64,000 bases of DNA from Armatimonadota bacterium (GTDB lineage Bacteria; Armatimonadota; Hebobacteria; CAIYQO01). The DNA lies in assembly GCA_029553475.1 (NCBI GenBank), contig JAKPKV010000050.1, forward strand, positions 1 to 64,000. Direction: 5' to 3'. The position numbers and the translations under genes were made by a program. Within the stretch, counting starts at the first letter, position 1, and every line of letters starts with the position of its first letter. Below the pieces are notes generated by a model, which was given only the letters and a program-made list of their open reading frames with translations, was not told the DNA's origin and made no database searches. Positions 15,518 through 24,924 of the stretch are shown one piece after another.

Positions 15518-16012
15518 ATGTCACCCTACTGGCAGCCCGATCTGATGATCGCCCGCGTTGACCTGCTGGCGCCCGGCACGCTGGCCGCGCGCGGCATCCG
15601 CGGCCTGCTGCTCGATCTCGACAATACCCTCACTCCCTGGAAGAGCCTGGAGGTCGCCCCGGAGACCGCCGCGTGGGTGGCGTCGCTGGGCGCGGCGGGC
15701 GTGGGCGCGTGCATCATCAGCAACGCCGCCACCGCCCGCCGCGTGCGCCCGGTGGCGGACGCCCTCGGCCTGCCGTGGATCACCCGCGCGCTGAAACCGC
15801 TGCCCCACGGCTTCCGCCGCGCGATGGCGATGCTGGAGACAACCCCCGACACCACCGCCATCATCGGCGACCAGCTCTTCACCGACATCTGGGGCGGCAA
15901 GCGCCTGGGTCTCTATACCATCCTCGTATCCCCCCTCTCCCCGCGCGAATCCCTCTTCACCCGCGCCCTGCAGCGCCCGCTGGAACGCGCCGTCGGGCGG
16001 AAGACGCTGTAG
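15518..16012 (+). CDS. YqeG-family HAD phosphatase
   Basis: The 164-residue protein has the YqeG layout: an N-terminal LMIARVDLLAPGTLAARGIRG segment, then LLLDLDNTLTPW with D33 and D35 as HAD nucleophile and acid, IISNAAT (motif II), K in LKPLPHGFRRAM, and IIGDQLFTDIWGGKRLG (motif IV). YqeG proteins are small HAD IIIA phosphatases near ribosome and shikimate genes in Firmicutes; the cellular substrate is not firmly established. The next gene downstream is rnpB. Confidence 0.88.
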   Translation: MSPYWQPDLMIARVDLLAPGTLAARGIRGLLLDLDNTLTPWKSLEVAPETAAWVASLGAAGVGACIISNAATARRVRPVADALGLPWITRALKPLPHGFRRAMAMLETTPDTTAIIGDQLFTDIWGGKRLGLYTILVSPLSPRESLFTRALQRPLERAVGRKTL

Positions 16013-16030
16013 TTTCACCGCAGGTAAATC

Positions 16031-16141
16031 GGTGACAGACAACGCATTACTGAGAGTATGCGAGAACGACCAGATAGGAGGTGCCGGTATCGAGAGCGCT
16101 GCCGGCGCATCCGCATGGAGGGTAATGCGCAGTCAGTCACC
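16031..16141. repeat. Imperfect long inverted repeat after yqeG
   Basis: GGTGACAGACAACGCATTAC at 16031-16050 pairs with 16122-16141 at 17 of 20 positions. The right arm contains GCGCAGTCAGTC, also seen at 43437-43448. It is followed by a short T-run, so it may help end the yqeG transcript. Confidence 0.45.
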
Positions 16142-16175
16142 GCTTTTCTGAGTATCTCCAAAGGAAAAATGATCC

Positions 16176-16207
16176 CTCTGCGCCCTCTGCGCGCTCCGCG
16201 GTGAATA
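16176..16207. repeat. CTCTGCG...GCGGTGAATA repeat, copy 1
   Basis: CTCTGCGCCCTCTGCGCGCT and the following CCGCGGTGAATA belong to the family also found at 16905-16936 and, inverted, at 62198-62228. It ends just upstream of the rnpB promoter. Confidence 0.7.
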
Positions 16208-16223
16208 ATAATCCCATATCGTG

Positions 16224-16229
16224 TATAAT
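16224..16229 (+). promoter_or_regulatory. rnpB: -10 box TATAAT of rnpB
   Basis: A perfect TATAAT lies seven bases before the predicted 5' end of the RNase P RNA. No good -35 is visible. Confidence 0.6.
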
Positions 16230-16236
16230 ACACCTG

Positions 16237-16608
16237 GAGTCGGCCAGGTGGTTGCCCCGAGTGATCGGGGAGGAAAGTCCGGACTCTTCAGGGCAGCGTG
16301 CTCGCTAACGGCGAGGCGGGGTGACCCGACGGACAGTGCAACAGAAAAATACCGCCTCGATGGGAAGTTCCCGTTGGGAATTCCCATCGGGGTAAGGGTG
16401 AAATGGTGCGGTAAGAGCGCACCGGCGGCGCGGTGACGCGCCGGCCTGGCAAACCCCACGTGGAGCAAGGGACAGTAGGGGTGCCCCCGTACCCAATCGG
16501 GGAATGGTGGCCCGCCATAGACATCCGGGTGTCCCGCTGGAGGCGGCCGGCAACGGCCGTCCAAGACAGATAACCACCCACGACAAAATCCGGCTTATCG
16601 GCCGACTC
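16237..16608 (+). ncRNA. rnpB: RNase P RNA component, bacterial type A
   Basis: About 372 bases. The 5' end GAGTCGGCC pairs with the 3' end GGCCGACTC, forming helix P1. Conserved core blocks are in order: GAGGAAAGTCCGGACTC near 16270, ACAGAAAAATACCGCC near 16341, GGTAAGGGTGAAATGGTGCG with GGTAAGAGCGCACCGG near 16390-16425, and near the 3' end GACAGATAACCACCC followed by ACAAAATCCGGCTTATC. This is the catalytic RNA that matures tRNA 5' ends. No protein-coding frame in this stretch is credible. Confidence 0.97.
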
Positions 16609-16750
16609 CGCTGCATTTTAAATTTGGGATTTTTGATTTTGGATTGGGGTGGTGCCCGGGAGCGATTCCGGGTGCCGCGTCTTTGGTGGCAATCCTCTTA
16701 TACCTCCCTGCCGTCCTGGCGGAGGCACCCTCCTGGCGTGCATATCCGAG

Positions 16751-16847
16751 GGGGGACAGTCAACGCCTGGCAAGGTACAGTTGTCCGCACATCATGTCGC
16801 CGGTCGACATCACATTCCAGGAACTGACCAGGCGTCAACTGTCCCCC
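16751..16847. repeat. Inverted repeat of GGGGGACAGT family
   Basis: GGGGGACAGTCAACGCCTGG at 16751-16770 faces its inverse at 16828-16847 with two mismatches. It relates to the GGGACTGTCCCC copies at 37503-37575. The gap 16609-16955 has no coding signal. Confidence 0.7.
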
Positions 16848-16904
16848 TTTACCAGGATTTTCATAAGAGGGATTCCGCTCCTTTCGCCGAAAGGCAAAAA
16901 TACT

Positions 16905-16936
16905 TCTCTGCGCGCTCCGCGTTCTCTGCGGTGAAT
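16905..16936. repeat. CTCTGCG...GCGGTGAAT repeat, copy 2
   Basis: Matches the inverse of 62198-62228 at 31 of 32 positions. It ends 20 bases before the next start codon, so it lies in the 5' leader. Confidence 0.75.
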
Positions 16937-16955
16937 ACATATCAAGGAGCACTCC

Positions 16956-18965
16956 ATGCGACGTAACCCCACCCCCTGGAACGCCAACGAACCGGGACGG
17001 AACTGGCATCTCGACGTGTTTTTCGGCCTGCACTACGATCTGCACGCCGGGGCGAAGGATACCGAGCTGGGCGCGGCGCTGACCGACGAGCACCTGCGCG
17101 CCGAGCTGGAAAAGGTGCGGCCGGACTGGGTGCAGTGCGACTGCAAGGGGCATGCGGGCTGGACGAGCTGGCCGACGGCGGTGGGCAGCACCTCGCCGGG
17201 GATGGTGCGGGATGCCCTGCGCATCCATCGCGACGTCACCCGCGACCTGGGCCTGCCGCTGGTGATGCACTACTCCGGCGTGTGGGACAACCGCGCCATC
17301 GAGCTGCACCCCGACTGGGCGCGCGTCGGCCCGCCGGGCGAGCCGGCCGGCAAAGAGGGCTTCGTCACCGGCGGCACCTGCAACCTGAGCGGCTACACCG
17401 ACGAGCTGATGATCCCGCAGCTGCTGGAGTTGATCGAGAAATACGACGTGGACGGTTTTTGGGTGGACGGCGAGAACTGGGCGGTGCGCGCCTGCTACTG
17501 CGGCCGCTGCACGGCGGCCTTCACCGCGGAGACGGGCATCGCCGAGATTCCCGCCGCGCCGGACGCGCCGCACTGGGCGGAGTGGGCGGCCTTCCACCGC
17601 CGGCTCTTTGCAGCGCACGTGCGGAAATATACCGACGCCGTGCACGCGGCGAAACCCTCCTGCCTGGTGTGCAGCAACTGGATGTATACCGTCGGCCAGC
17701 CGGACGCCATCACGGTGCCGGTGGACTACCTCAGCGGCGATTTCTCCTGGTCGTGGGGGCTGAACAGCTCGCTCATCGAGGGGCGCTTCATGGACGGCCG
17801 CGGCCTGAGCTGGAACCTGATGGCCTGGGGCTTCACCACCACCGAGGGCGGCATGGGCGGCTGGACCTTCAAGCCCGTCGCGCATCTCTGCCAGGAGGCC
17901 GCCTCCGTCATCGCGCTGGGCGGCGCCTTCCAGATTTACGACAACCCGCAGCGCAGCGGTCACCTCACTAACTGGCACCAGGATACCCTCGCCGAGGTGG
18001 CGCGCTTCTGCCGCGCCCGCCAGCCGTGGTGCCAGGGCACGGAAAGCGTGCCGCAGGCCGCCGTGCTGCACAGTGCGTCGCACTTTTACGCCCATGCCGG
18101 CGAGGTGCTGATGGCGAACTGGCAGGGCGCCCAGGCGCCGGTGAACGGCGCCCTCCACGCGCTGCTGGAGAACGGCTGCCAGGTGGACGTGCGCGCGGAA
18201 GACGATCTCATGGCGCACATCGGGGAGTATAAACTCGTCCTCATCCCCGAGCAGACCAACCCGCCGGACGCGCTGAAAGCCGCCGTGCGCGCCTACGTGG
18301 AGGCGGGCGGCATCGTCATCCTCTCCGGCGCGAACGTCGCCGCCGATTGGGGCGATCTCGCCGGCGTCACGCCCGATGGCGAGGCCAAAGACGGCTACTT
18401 TTACGTGCAGGTTGGGCGCGAGGCGACCACGCTGAAGGGCCCGCGCCAGCCCGTCGCCCTCGCCGGCGCGGGGGCCGTGCGCGTGGCGATGCGGCAGCAG
18501 GAGCCGGGCTACAACGACACCGATCAACCGGTCATCACCCTCAATCGCGTCGGCGCCGGCGCCGTGCTCGCGCTCCACAGCGCCTTCTTCAGCCACTTCG
18601 CCGCCACCCATTACCCGCGCACCCGCGCGCTGGTCGGCGAGTTGCTGGACCTGCTCGCCCCCGACTTCCAGGTGGCGATGGACGCCCCGGCCCGCCTGCA
18701 CCTCATGCTGCGCCGCAAGGGGAACCTGCTCATCGCCCACCTCTTCAACACCGGCAGCGCCCACCCCACCGGCCCGCAGCAGAGCATCGTCGAAGCGGTG
18801 CCGCCCGTTGGCCCGGTGACGCTGCGCATCACGCTGGCGCACCGGCCGAAAACCGTCTACCTCGCCCCGCGCATGGAGGGCCTGACGTGGGAGTGGCGCG
18901 ACGGCGTGCTGGCGGCCACGGTCGCCGCGGTGGGGATCCTCGACAGCGTGGTGGTGGAAGCGTGA
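16956..18965 (+). CDS. Putative glycoside hydrolase, second Hyp-GH6-like protein
   Basis: The 669-residue protein shares the layout of the 7893 gene product: an N-terminal barrel, [11 protein letters not shown] with D171 and E173, a C180-x-C182-x2-C185 cluster directly after it, and a C-terminal region with a flavodoxin-like segment ([33 protein letters not shown]) typical of the GH42 trimerisation domain. No signal peptide is seen. AAGGAG lies six bases before the ATG. The two proteins are clearly diverged, so they probably act on different glycosides. Enzymatic activity is inferred from fold only. Confidence 0.75.
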   Translation: MRRNPTPWNANEPGRNWHLDVFFGLHYDLHAGAKDTELGAALTDEHLRAELEKVRPDWVQCDCKGHAGWTSWPTAVGSTSPGMVRDALRIHRDVTRDLGLPLVMHYSGVWDNRAIELHPDWARVGPPGEPAGKEGFVTGGTCNLSGYTDELMIPQLLELIEKYDVDGFWVDGENWAVRACYCGRCTAAFTAETGIAEIPAAPDAPHWAEWAAFHRRLFAAHVRKYTDAVHAAKPSCLVCSNWMYTVGQPDAITVPVDYLSGDFSWSWGLNSSLIEGRFMDGRGLSWNLMAWGFTTTEGGMGGWTFKPVAHLCQEAASVIALGGAFQIYDNPQRSGHLTNWHQDTLAEVARFCRARQPWCQGTESVPQAAVLHSASHFYAHAGEVLMANWQGAQAPVNGALHALLENGCQVDVRAEDDLMAHIGEYKLVLIPEQTNPPDALKAAVRAYVEAGGIVILSGANVAADWGDLAGVTPDGEAKDGYFYVQVGREATTLKGPRQPVALAGAGAVRVAMRQQEPGYNDTDQPVITLNRVGAGAVLALHSAFFSHFAATHYPRTRALVGELLDLLAPDFQVAMDAPARLHLMLRRKGNLLIAHLFNTGSAHPTGPQQSIVEAVPPVGPVTLRITLAHRPKTVYLAPRMEGLTWEWRDGVLAATVAAVGILDSVVVEA

Positions 18966-19026
18966 CGGATGCCGGCGTATTGCGCGGAGAACCGGTCCGC
19001 ATCTTGTGGGAGTGAAAGAGGGAACC

Positions 19027-19485
19027 ATGTTCAAGGAATTCAAAGAGTTCGCCATGCGCGGCAATGTGCTCGATCTGGCGATCGGCATCATCATCGGCGG
19101 CGCGTTCGGCAAAATCGTCAGCTCGTTCGTGGGCGATCTCCTCATGCCGCCGCTGGGGCTGCTGATGGGGAAGGTGGATTTTTCCAGCCTGTTCATCAGC
19201 CTGAACGGCCAGGCCTACGCCAGCCTGCAGGCGGCCAAAGCCGCCGGCGCGCCCACGCTCAACGTCGGCATCTTCATCAACACGGTGATTGACTTCATCC
19301 TGGTGGCCTTTGCCGTCTTCCTGCTGGTGCGCGCGGTGAACCGGCTGAAAAAGCAGGAGGAAGCGCCGGCGGCGCCCGCCACGAAGGACTGTCCGTATTG
19401 CCTGTCGACGATCCCGCTCGCGGCCACGCGCTGCCCGCGCTGCACCTCGCAGCTCGCCGACGCCCCCGCGGAAGCCGCCTCCTGA
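19027..19485 (+). CDS. mscL: Large-conductance mechanosensitive channel with C-terminal zinc ribbon
   Basis: The 152-residue protein starts [20 protein letters not shown], the MscL N-terminal helix and first membrane segment, and has the second membrane segment near residues 79-100 ([20 protein letters not shown]). It releases solutes on osmotic downshock. The cytoplasmic tail is extended by CPYC-x10-CPRC (from C122), a zinc-ribbon found in some MscL proteins but absent from the E. coli one. The ATG at 19027 is preferred over an upstream in-frame start because homology begins there and GAGGGAA precedes it. Confidence 0.95.
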   Translation: MFKEFKEFAMRGNVLDLAIGIIIGGAFGKIVSSFVGDLLMPPLGLLMGKVDFSSLFISLNGQAYASLQAAKAAGAPTLNVGIFINTVIDFILVAFAVFLLVRAVNRLKKQEEAPAAPATKDCPYCLSTIPLAATRCPRCTSQLADAPAEAAS

Positions 19486-19612
19486 TGTGGGGATCACGCC
19501 CACGCGCCATCTCTTCATCAATCTCGCCGCTTGCCATGTCTGCCGAGGCGCGGGAGCAATGGGGAGCTTGGTGATAGCCTAACAGGGATGCATCGCGAAA
19601 GGAGGCCGTCGC

Positions 19613-21298
19613 GTGAAAAGGATGACCTGCTGGCTGATCTGCCTGCTGTGCCTGGCAGGCCCGGCGCTGGCGCAACCGTCGCCATGGGAAAACACCATGC
19701 AGATGGCGAAGGCGGCGGAGACACGCGGCAAGTATGACGAAGCGGCCAGGCTCTATGCGCGGGCCGTGGAAGAAGCCGATACGGACGATCGCCGTATTGA
19801 CAGCCACCTTGGCCTGGGGCAAGCCTATCGGTACACGGCGAAACCGGCGGAGAGCGCCCGGGCATACCGCACGGCGCTGGCGCTGCAGGAACAGCGTGAC
19901 GGGCAGGAGCATCCGCGGCTGATCGAAACGCTGCGGGCACTGGCATGGGTGTCAGCGGCGGTGACGAAGGATCACGGCGCGGTGGAGATCATGAGCCGCG
20001 CGCTTGCCATCGCGGAGCGCGCGCATGGTCCGAAGAGCATGCAGGCATCCGGTGTCCGGCTTGATCTCGGCGGCGTGCACCTGCTTTGTGGGCAGCCCGC
20101 GAAAGCCGAAGAGGCCTTCCTGCGCGCGATCGCCGATTATGAAACAGCGCAGGGCGCGGCTTCGCCGTATACGCGCTCGGCGGCGAAAATTGCCGCGCGG
20201 TCGTTCTGCAACGCGGGCGAATACGCGCGAGCCGAGCCGATGTACCGGAAATGGCTCGCGGTGACCGAGAAAGCCAACGGGCCGTTTGGGGATGAGATCG
20301 GCGAGATCAATGGCGATATTGCCTACATGTATGCCCTGCAGGGGCGCGATAAGGATGCCGAGCCGTATGCGGTGCGCATGTCTACCGTGTATAAAAAGAC
20401 GATGGGGAGGGTCAGCCTGTCATTGACGCTCCCGCTGCTCGAATGTTATGCCGCGCAGGGGCGCGCCGCGGAGGCGGAAACCCTCCTGCGCGACATGGTC
20501 GGTGATGAGACGCGCCTGTCGCCACACGACCGGCCACCATACCTTACCGCCAGGGCATTGATGCAGGTCCAGCAGTACCAGGAACTGCTGCGCGGCGACG
20601 GACCGCTGCTGCGCCCAGGACTCTCGTTAGCGCATCTTGAACTGACACTACCTCTTCCCGGACATCCTTCCGCGGTGAATGACGCGCAACGAGCGACGGC
20701 ACAGAACACACTGGCGAAGGCCGCAGAAGCTTTGCGCCAGGTTGTTTCCCTGCGCGAAGAAGCATTAGCAAACGACAAAGGGAATAACGCATGGCGCACG
20801 GCACTGATGACCTATGACATCGCGTTAGCGGAAAATAACCTGGCGGCATGCCTGATACTCCAGGGGAACGGCGCGGACGCGGAGGCCTGGCTGCGCAAAG
20901 CGATAGACCATTGCGCGGCGGCGCGGGAGCAGATGCCCGGGAAACCGGACGGGGCAGCACATCCGCGGAACGGCGCGGCGGATGCCTCCCCCATCCTGGT
21001 GAATCTGGCGATGCTGCGCTATCAGCACGGGTATGCGTCAACGACGCCGGAGGGGCGCAACGCTGTGCAGGACAGCCTGCGACTGTATGGTGAGGCGCAG
21101 CAGGAACGGGGGAAGATGCGCCAGCGCGACGTACCCGCGGACGCGCGGCTGTGGCTGTCACTGGCCGTGGCACGTTCCGCCGCCGGTGATGCCGCCGGCG
21201 CCACCGCGGCGCGGAATGAGGCGATCAGGCTGTTTGCCACTGTCCTCGGCGCCGATGCCCCGCCTCTCGCGGCGCTTCGCGCACTGGGGACCCCATAA
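19613..21298 (+). CDS. Secreted TPR-repeat protein
   Basis: The frame starts with GTG at 19613, seven bases after AAAGGAGG; an ATG nine bases further is the alternative. The 561-residue product has a signal peptide (residues 1-20, ending ALA|QPS). It then has at least six tetratricopeptide-like repeats between residues 25 and 260, for example AAETRGKYDEAARLYARAVE and LGLGQAYRYTAKPAESARAY, and another group after 350. It likely scaffolds protein contacts outside the cytoplasm. No enzymatic domain is seen. Neighbours give no clear functional hint. Confidence 0.82.
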   Translation: MKRMTCWLICLLCLAGPALAQPSPWENTMQMAKAAETRGKYDEAARLYARAVEEADTDDRRIDSHLGLGQAYRYTAKPAESARAYRTALALQEQRDGQEHPRLIETLRALAWVSAAVTKDHGAVEIMSRALAIAERAHGPKSMQASGVRLDLGGVHLLCGQPAKAEEAFLRAIADYETAQGAASPYTRSAAKIAARSFCNAGEYARAEPMYRKWLAVTEKANGPFGDEIGEINGDIAYMYALQGRDKDAEPYAVRMSTVYKKTMGRVSLSLTLPLLECYAAQGRAAEAETLLRDMVGDETRLSPHDRPPYLTARALMQVQQYQELLRGDGPLLRPGLSLAHLELTLPLPGHPSAVNDAQRATAQNTLAKAAEALRQVVSLREEALANDKGNNAWRTALMTYDIALAENNLAACLILQGNGADAEAWLRKAIDHCAAAREQMPGKPDGAAHPRNGAADASPILVNLAMLRYQHGYASTTPEGRNAVQDSLRLYGEAQQERGKMRQRDVPADARLWLSLAVARSAAGDAAGATAARNEAIRLFATVLGADAPPLAALRALGTP

Positions 21299-21327
21299 TC
21301 AGCGCTGCCGTCACACATGGAGAGAAA

Positions 21328-23544
21328 ATGATGCTCCACCTGTTCATCAATCCCACCGCCGCTCCCGGCCAGGGCGATGGGTCGCGACAGAGCCCCTTCG
21401 CCACGCTTGGTGAGGCGCGGGATGCGCGGCGCGCGTACCGCGCCGCGCGGGGCGGGTCCCCGCTTGTCGGGGCGACGCTGTGGCTGGCGGCGGGCGCGTA
21501 TCCGCTCTCTGACACCGTCACCTTCACCGGGGAGGACAGCGGCACGGCCGCCGCGCCGGTGGTGATCCGCGCGGAGGAGGGCGCCGTCGCGCGCCTCCTC
21601 GGCGGCGTGCCGATCACCGACTTTCAGCCGGTGACGGACCCGGCGGCCCTCGCGCGGCTGGAGCCGGCGGCGCGGGCGCACGTGCGGGTGGCCGATCTGC
21701 GCGCGGCGGGGGTGGCGGATTGCGGTCATTTCAGCCGGCGCGGCTTCGGCTGCCGGATCACCCCGGCGCACCTGGAGCTTTTCTACGCCGGCCGGCCGAT
21801 GACGGTGGCGCAGTGGCCGAAGGCGGGGGCATTCACCCGCATCGCCGGCGTGGTGGCGGCGAAAGCCGGCGAGTGGAGCGAGCACGTGGGCGATCTCGCC
21901 GGCGGCTTCCTGTACGATGGCGACCGCCCGCGCCGCTGGGCGCCGAACGACAACCTGTGGGTGCACGGCTATTGGTGCTACGACTGGGCGAACAGCTACG
22001 AGCGCGTGACGCGCCTCGACCCGGAGACGCGCACCATCGAAACCGCCCCCCCGCACGGCCTCTACGCCTTCAAGCCCGACCAGCGCTTCTACTTCCTCAA
22101 TATCCTGGAAGAACTCACCGCGCCGGGGGAGTGTTACGTGGACGCGGAGCGGGGAGTGCTCTATTTCTGGCCGCCGGAGGATGGCAAAGAGGCGCTCGTC
22201 TCCGTGCTGGAGCAGCCGCTGCTCCATCTGGACGGCGCGTCACACGTCACGCTAGCCGGATTGACGTTGGAAGCGGGGCGGGGCAGCGGCATCGTGGTGG
22301 ATGGCGGCGAGGGGGTGCGCATCGAGCGCTGCACGCTGCGCAACCTGGGCAATCTGGGCATCGTCATCCGCGGCGGGACGGCGCATACCGTCTATGGCTG
22401 CGAGATTTACGGCACCGGCGACGGCGCCATAGACGTGAAAGGCGGCAAGCGCGAAACGCTGACCCCGGCGGGGCATGTGGTCGAGCAGTGCCACCTGCAC
22501 CATTACGCCCGCTGGTCGCGCACCTACCAGGCGGGGGTGCATGCCAATGGCGTCGGCATGCGCATCGCCAACAATCTCATCCACGATGCCCCGCACAAAG
22601 GCATCCTCTACTGGGGCAACGATGTCACCATCGAGGCGAATGAGATCTACCGCGTCTGCCTGGAGACCGGCGACGCCGGCGCCATCTATACCGGGCGCGA
22701 CTACACCTTCCGCGGCAACGTCATCCGCGGCAATTTCATCCACCACATGGGCGGCCTGGGGCTGGGTACCAGCGCCATCTACATGGATGACTGCGTGAGC
22801 GGCCACGACATCGCCGGCAACGTGGTGTGGGGCGGCGACGCCATCTGGCTGGGCGGCGGGCGCGATTTCCATATCCACGACAACGTCTTCATCGGCTGCA
22901 AGGGCGCCGTCTGCTTCGACGCCCGCGGCGTCAGCCCGCACCCCATCTGGCAGAAGATGGTCAACGTCACCATGCGCCAGCGCATCGAGGCGATGCCCTG
23001 GGCGCTGGAGATGCCGGAGATCGCCGCCATCCTGCCCTATTACGCGGTGGGCAGCGGCGTGCCGCCCGAGGGCAACATCGTCGCGCGCAACCGCTGCGTC
23101 GGCTGCGAGCCGGTGCGCTACGGCTGGCCGGAAGACGCGGTGAACAAACCCTGGCTGGCGTTGAGCGAGAACGTGGTGACGGACGACTCCGTCTTCCTCG
23201 ATCCCGCCTGGGGCGATTTCCGTCCCGCCCCCGGAGCGGCGTTTCAGCTCCAGCCCGTCGGCATCACCGATGCCCCGCCGCCGCTGGTGCGCGGCCGCCT
23301 GGAGATCATCGCGCGCACCAAAACGCGCGTCACCCTCCGCCTCGCCCTGCGCAACGACGGCGCCACCCGCGCCGAGGGCTGCATGGCGCTGCCCGATGGC
23401 GCGCGGTGGCCGTACGCGCTGGAGCCCGGCGAGATCATCGAACGGGAATGTACCCTGCCGCTCCCGGAAGAGACGGCGGACGTGGAAGCCTACGATACGG
23501 AAGGCACCGCGCGACCGGCGCGAGTGACGATCGTCGCGCCCTGA
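21328..23544 (+). CDS. Right-handed beta-helix protein, possible GH141-type glycosidase
   Basis: The 738-residue protein has no signal peptide. It opens with INPTAAPGQGDGSRQSPFAT and a LWLAAGAYPLSDTVTF stretch typical of parallel beta-helix carbohydrate-active enzymes. Long runs of beta-helix rungs follow between about residues 290 and 560 (LTLEAGRGSGIVVDGGEGVRIE, CEIYGTGDGAIDVKGG, GILYWGNDVTIEANEIYRV). The arrangement resembles GH141 (fucosidases and xylanases) or related polysaccharide-modifying enzymes. The catalytic acids cannot be pinpointed by eye. The gene is 29 bases after the TPR gene and could be co-transcribed. ATG at 21331 is an equally possible start. Confidence 0.75.
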   Translation: MMLHLFINPTAAPGQGDGSRQSPFATLGEARDARRAYRAARGGSPLVGATLWLAAGAYPLSDTVTFTGEDSGTAAAPVVIRAEEGAVARLLGGVPITDFQPVTDPAALARLEPAARAHVRVADLRAAGVADCGHFSRRGFGCRITPAHLELFYAGRPMTVAQWPKAGAFTRIAGVVAAKAGEWSEHVGDLAGGFLYDGDRPRRWAPNDNLWVHGYWCYDWANSYERVTRLDPETRTIETAPPHGLYAFKPDQRFYFLNILEELTAPGECYVDAERGVLYFWPPEDGKEALVSVLEQPLLHLDGASHVTLAGLTLEAGRGSGIVVDGGEGVRIERCTLRNLGNLGIVIRGGTAHTVYGCEIYGTGDGAIDVKGGKRETLTPAGHVVEQCHLHHYARWSRTYQAGVHANGVGMRIANNLIHDAPHKGILYWGNDVTIEANEIYRVCLETGDAGAIYTGRDYTFRGNVIRGNFIHHMGGLGLGTSAIYMDDCVSGHDIAGNVVWGGDAIWLGGGRDFHIHDNVFIGCKGAVCFDARGVSPHPIWQKMVNVTMRQRIEAMPWALEMPEIAAILPYYAVGSGVPPEGNIVARNRCVGCEPVRYGWPEDAVNKPWLALSENVVTDDSVFLDPAWGDFRPAPGAAFQLQPVGITDAPPPLVRGRLEIIARTKTRVTLRLALRNDGATRAEGCMALPDGARWPYALEPGEIIERECTLPLPEETADVEAYDTEGTARPARVTIVAP

Positions 23545-23552
23545 CTCTCCGC

Positions 23553-23660
23553 GCATCACGCTCCCCTCCCAGGGGAGGGGAGCATCGGAGCGCGGACATC
23601 CTGTCCGCCCGTCCCCTCCCCACCGAGGGGTGGGGCCGGGGGAAGCCTGCCCCGATGACA
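23553..23660. repeat. Composite intergenic repeat including copy 2 of the 26-base element
   Basis: The stretch begins GCATCACGCTCCCCTCCC and ends GCCTGCCCCGATG, the same ends as 33382-33435 on the plus strand. At 23587-23612 it contains the 26-base element identical to 11690-11715, which looks inserted between the two ends. Confidence 0.7.
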
Positions 23661-23706
23661 GCGGGGAGGTCGCGCACGGCGAAAGCGCTGGGGCCGGGAA
23701 CGCGCC

Positions 23707-24849
23707 TCAATTATAGCGGAACCACCGCACCTTCGAGATGGTCGCCAGCGGGCGCGGCCAGGTGGCGTTGCCGGTGGTCCACCACAGGCGCACCTTCGTG
23801 TTGGACAGCAGGCTGCCGCAATCGCCGTCCACGCTGACGGTGAATTTGCCGGGGACGTTGCCGGTGTTGAGCGCGGTGAGGGTGGCTTCGCGGCCGCGGA
23901 CGATCTTCAGCGCGATCTTCTGCGCGGCGGTGCTCTGGATATCGTTCATGTACTCCGCCGCGGTGGCGCGCTGCGGGGAGACGCGCACTTCCTTGTAGAC
24001 GCCGTTGGCGCGGATGAAGTAGTACTGCGGGCCGCTGTGGCTGCCGACGCCGCACTGGATGGACGCGTCCGGCGGATCAGTCGGCGTGCCGGCGCCGCTG
24101 TCGAAGAACGCGGCGCAGGACCAGCCGTTATTCCAGGTATCCTCCGATTTGTAGTCGCAGGTGACGCGTACGATGTTGGGCACGCTGCCGCCGGCGAAGA
24201 CGGCGGCGGGGATATCGGTGGCGGGGCCGGCGGTGAGGCGGCTGGCTGACGACGCCGCGTCCGCCATGCTCGCCACGTAGTCGCCCTGGTCGTGCGCCAG
24301 CCAGTAGCCGGCGAAGATGAGGGTGTCCGAGTAGATGTTCGCCGCGTCCTTCGGCGCGTAGCCCACGTGCCCGTCGGCGCAGCCGAGGATGGCGCCGGTA
24401 TTATGCCGCAGGTCCACCTCGGTATCGAAGTCGGCGAGACAGTAGGTGGCGTTCGTCGCGCTTTTTTTCAGGTCGGTCAGCATGATCGTCGCCGCCGGAT
24501 TCCAGAGGTCGCCGATGGCTAGTGCCAGCAGGTCCATGTTGTACCCGTACTCCGGCGCCTGGTTGGTGCCTTTGCCGGTCTTCGTCGGGCAGTCGTAGAT
24601 GCTCGGGCCGTTATAGGCCGTCAGCAGCGATGCCCAGGCCACCCCCGGCGGGTTGGGCAGCAGCATCTCGTCATGGTCCTGCCCGTACATCTGGATCGCC
24701 ACCAGGATCTGCCGCGCGTTGTTCAGACACTGCGTCTGCCGCGCCTTCTCCCGCGCTTTGGCGAAGACGGGGAAGAGAATGGCGGCCAGGATCGCGATGA
24801 TCGCGATCACCACCAGCAGCTCGATGAGCGTAAAACCATCTCTGCGCAT
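23707..24849 (-). CDS. Pseudopilin-type protein with prepilin cleavage motif
   Basis: The 380-residue protein starts [23 protein letters not shown], with the prepilin peptidase cleavage site after G5 and E at mature position 5. It continues [23 protein letters not shown] and a tyrosine/aspartate-rich DHDEMLLPN segment, as in the H-x9-DG type pseudopilins of Armatimonadota and Planctomycetota. [10 protein letters not shown] near residue 165 is the H-x-D-G-type block. The C-terminal half (residues 200-380) is unrecognised and may be a substrate-binding domain. The ATG at 24849 follows GGAGGG. It is transcribed alone, away from any pilus or type II secretion genes. Confidence 0.88.
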   Translation of the reverse strand: MRRDGFTLIELLVVIAIIAILAAILFPVFAKAREKARQTQCLNNARQILVAIQMYGQDHDEMLLPNPPGVAWASLLTAYNGPSIYDCPTKTGKGTNQAPEYGYNMDLLALAIGDLWNPAATIMLTDLKKSATNATYCLADFDTEVDLRHNTGAILGCADGHVGYAPKDAANIYSDTLIFAGYWLAHDQGDYVASMADAASSASRLTAGPATDIPAAVFAGGSVPNIVRVTCDYKSEDTWNNGWSCAAFFDSGAGTPTDPPDASIQCGVGSHSGPQYYFIRANGVYKEVRVSPQRATAAEYMNDIQSTAAQKIALKIVRGREATLTALNTGNVPGKFTVSVDGDCGSLLSNTKVRLWWTTGNATWPRPLATISKVRWFRYN

Positions 24850-24896
24850 GATATCCCTCCGATGCCATCCCCCGGTAACCCGGAAAGTAATAATAC

Positions 24897-24902
24897 AGTA
24901 TA
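24897..24902 (-). promoter_or_regulatory. -10 box TATACT upstream of the pseudopilin
   Basis: On the minus strand AAAAGTATGCTATACTG matches the promoter-like stretch at 44505-44533. A -35 at the proper distance is not evident here. Confidence 0.4.
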
Positions 24903-24924
24903 GCATACTTTTCGGGCGGGCGGT

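Noticed and set aside
16221-16616. Several short open frames in the 16.2-16.6 kb region
   Set aside because: The region folds as RNase P RNA with all conserved blocks, so these frames are chance.
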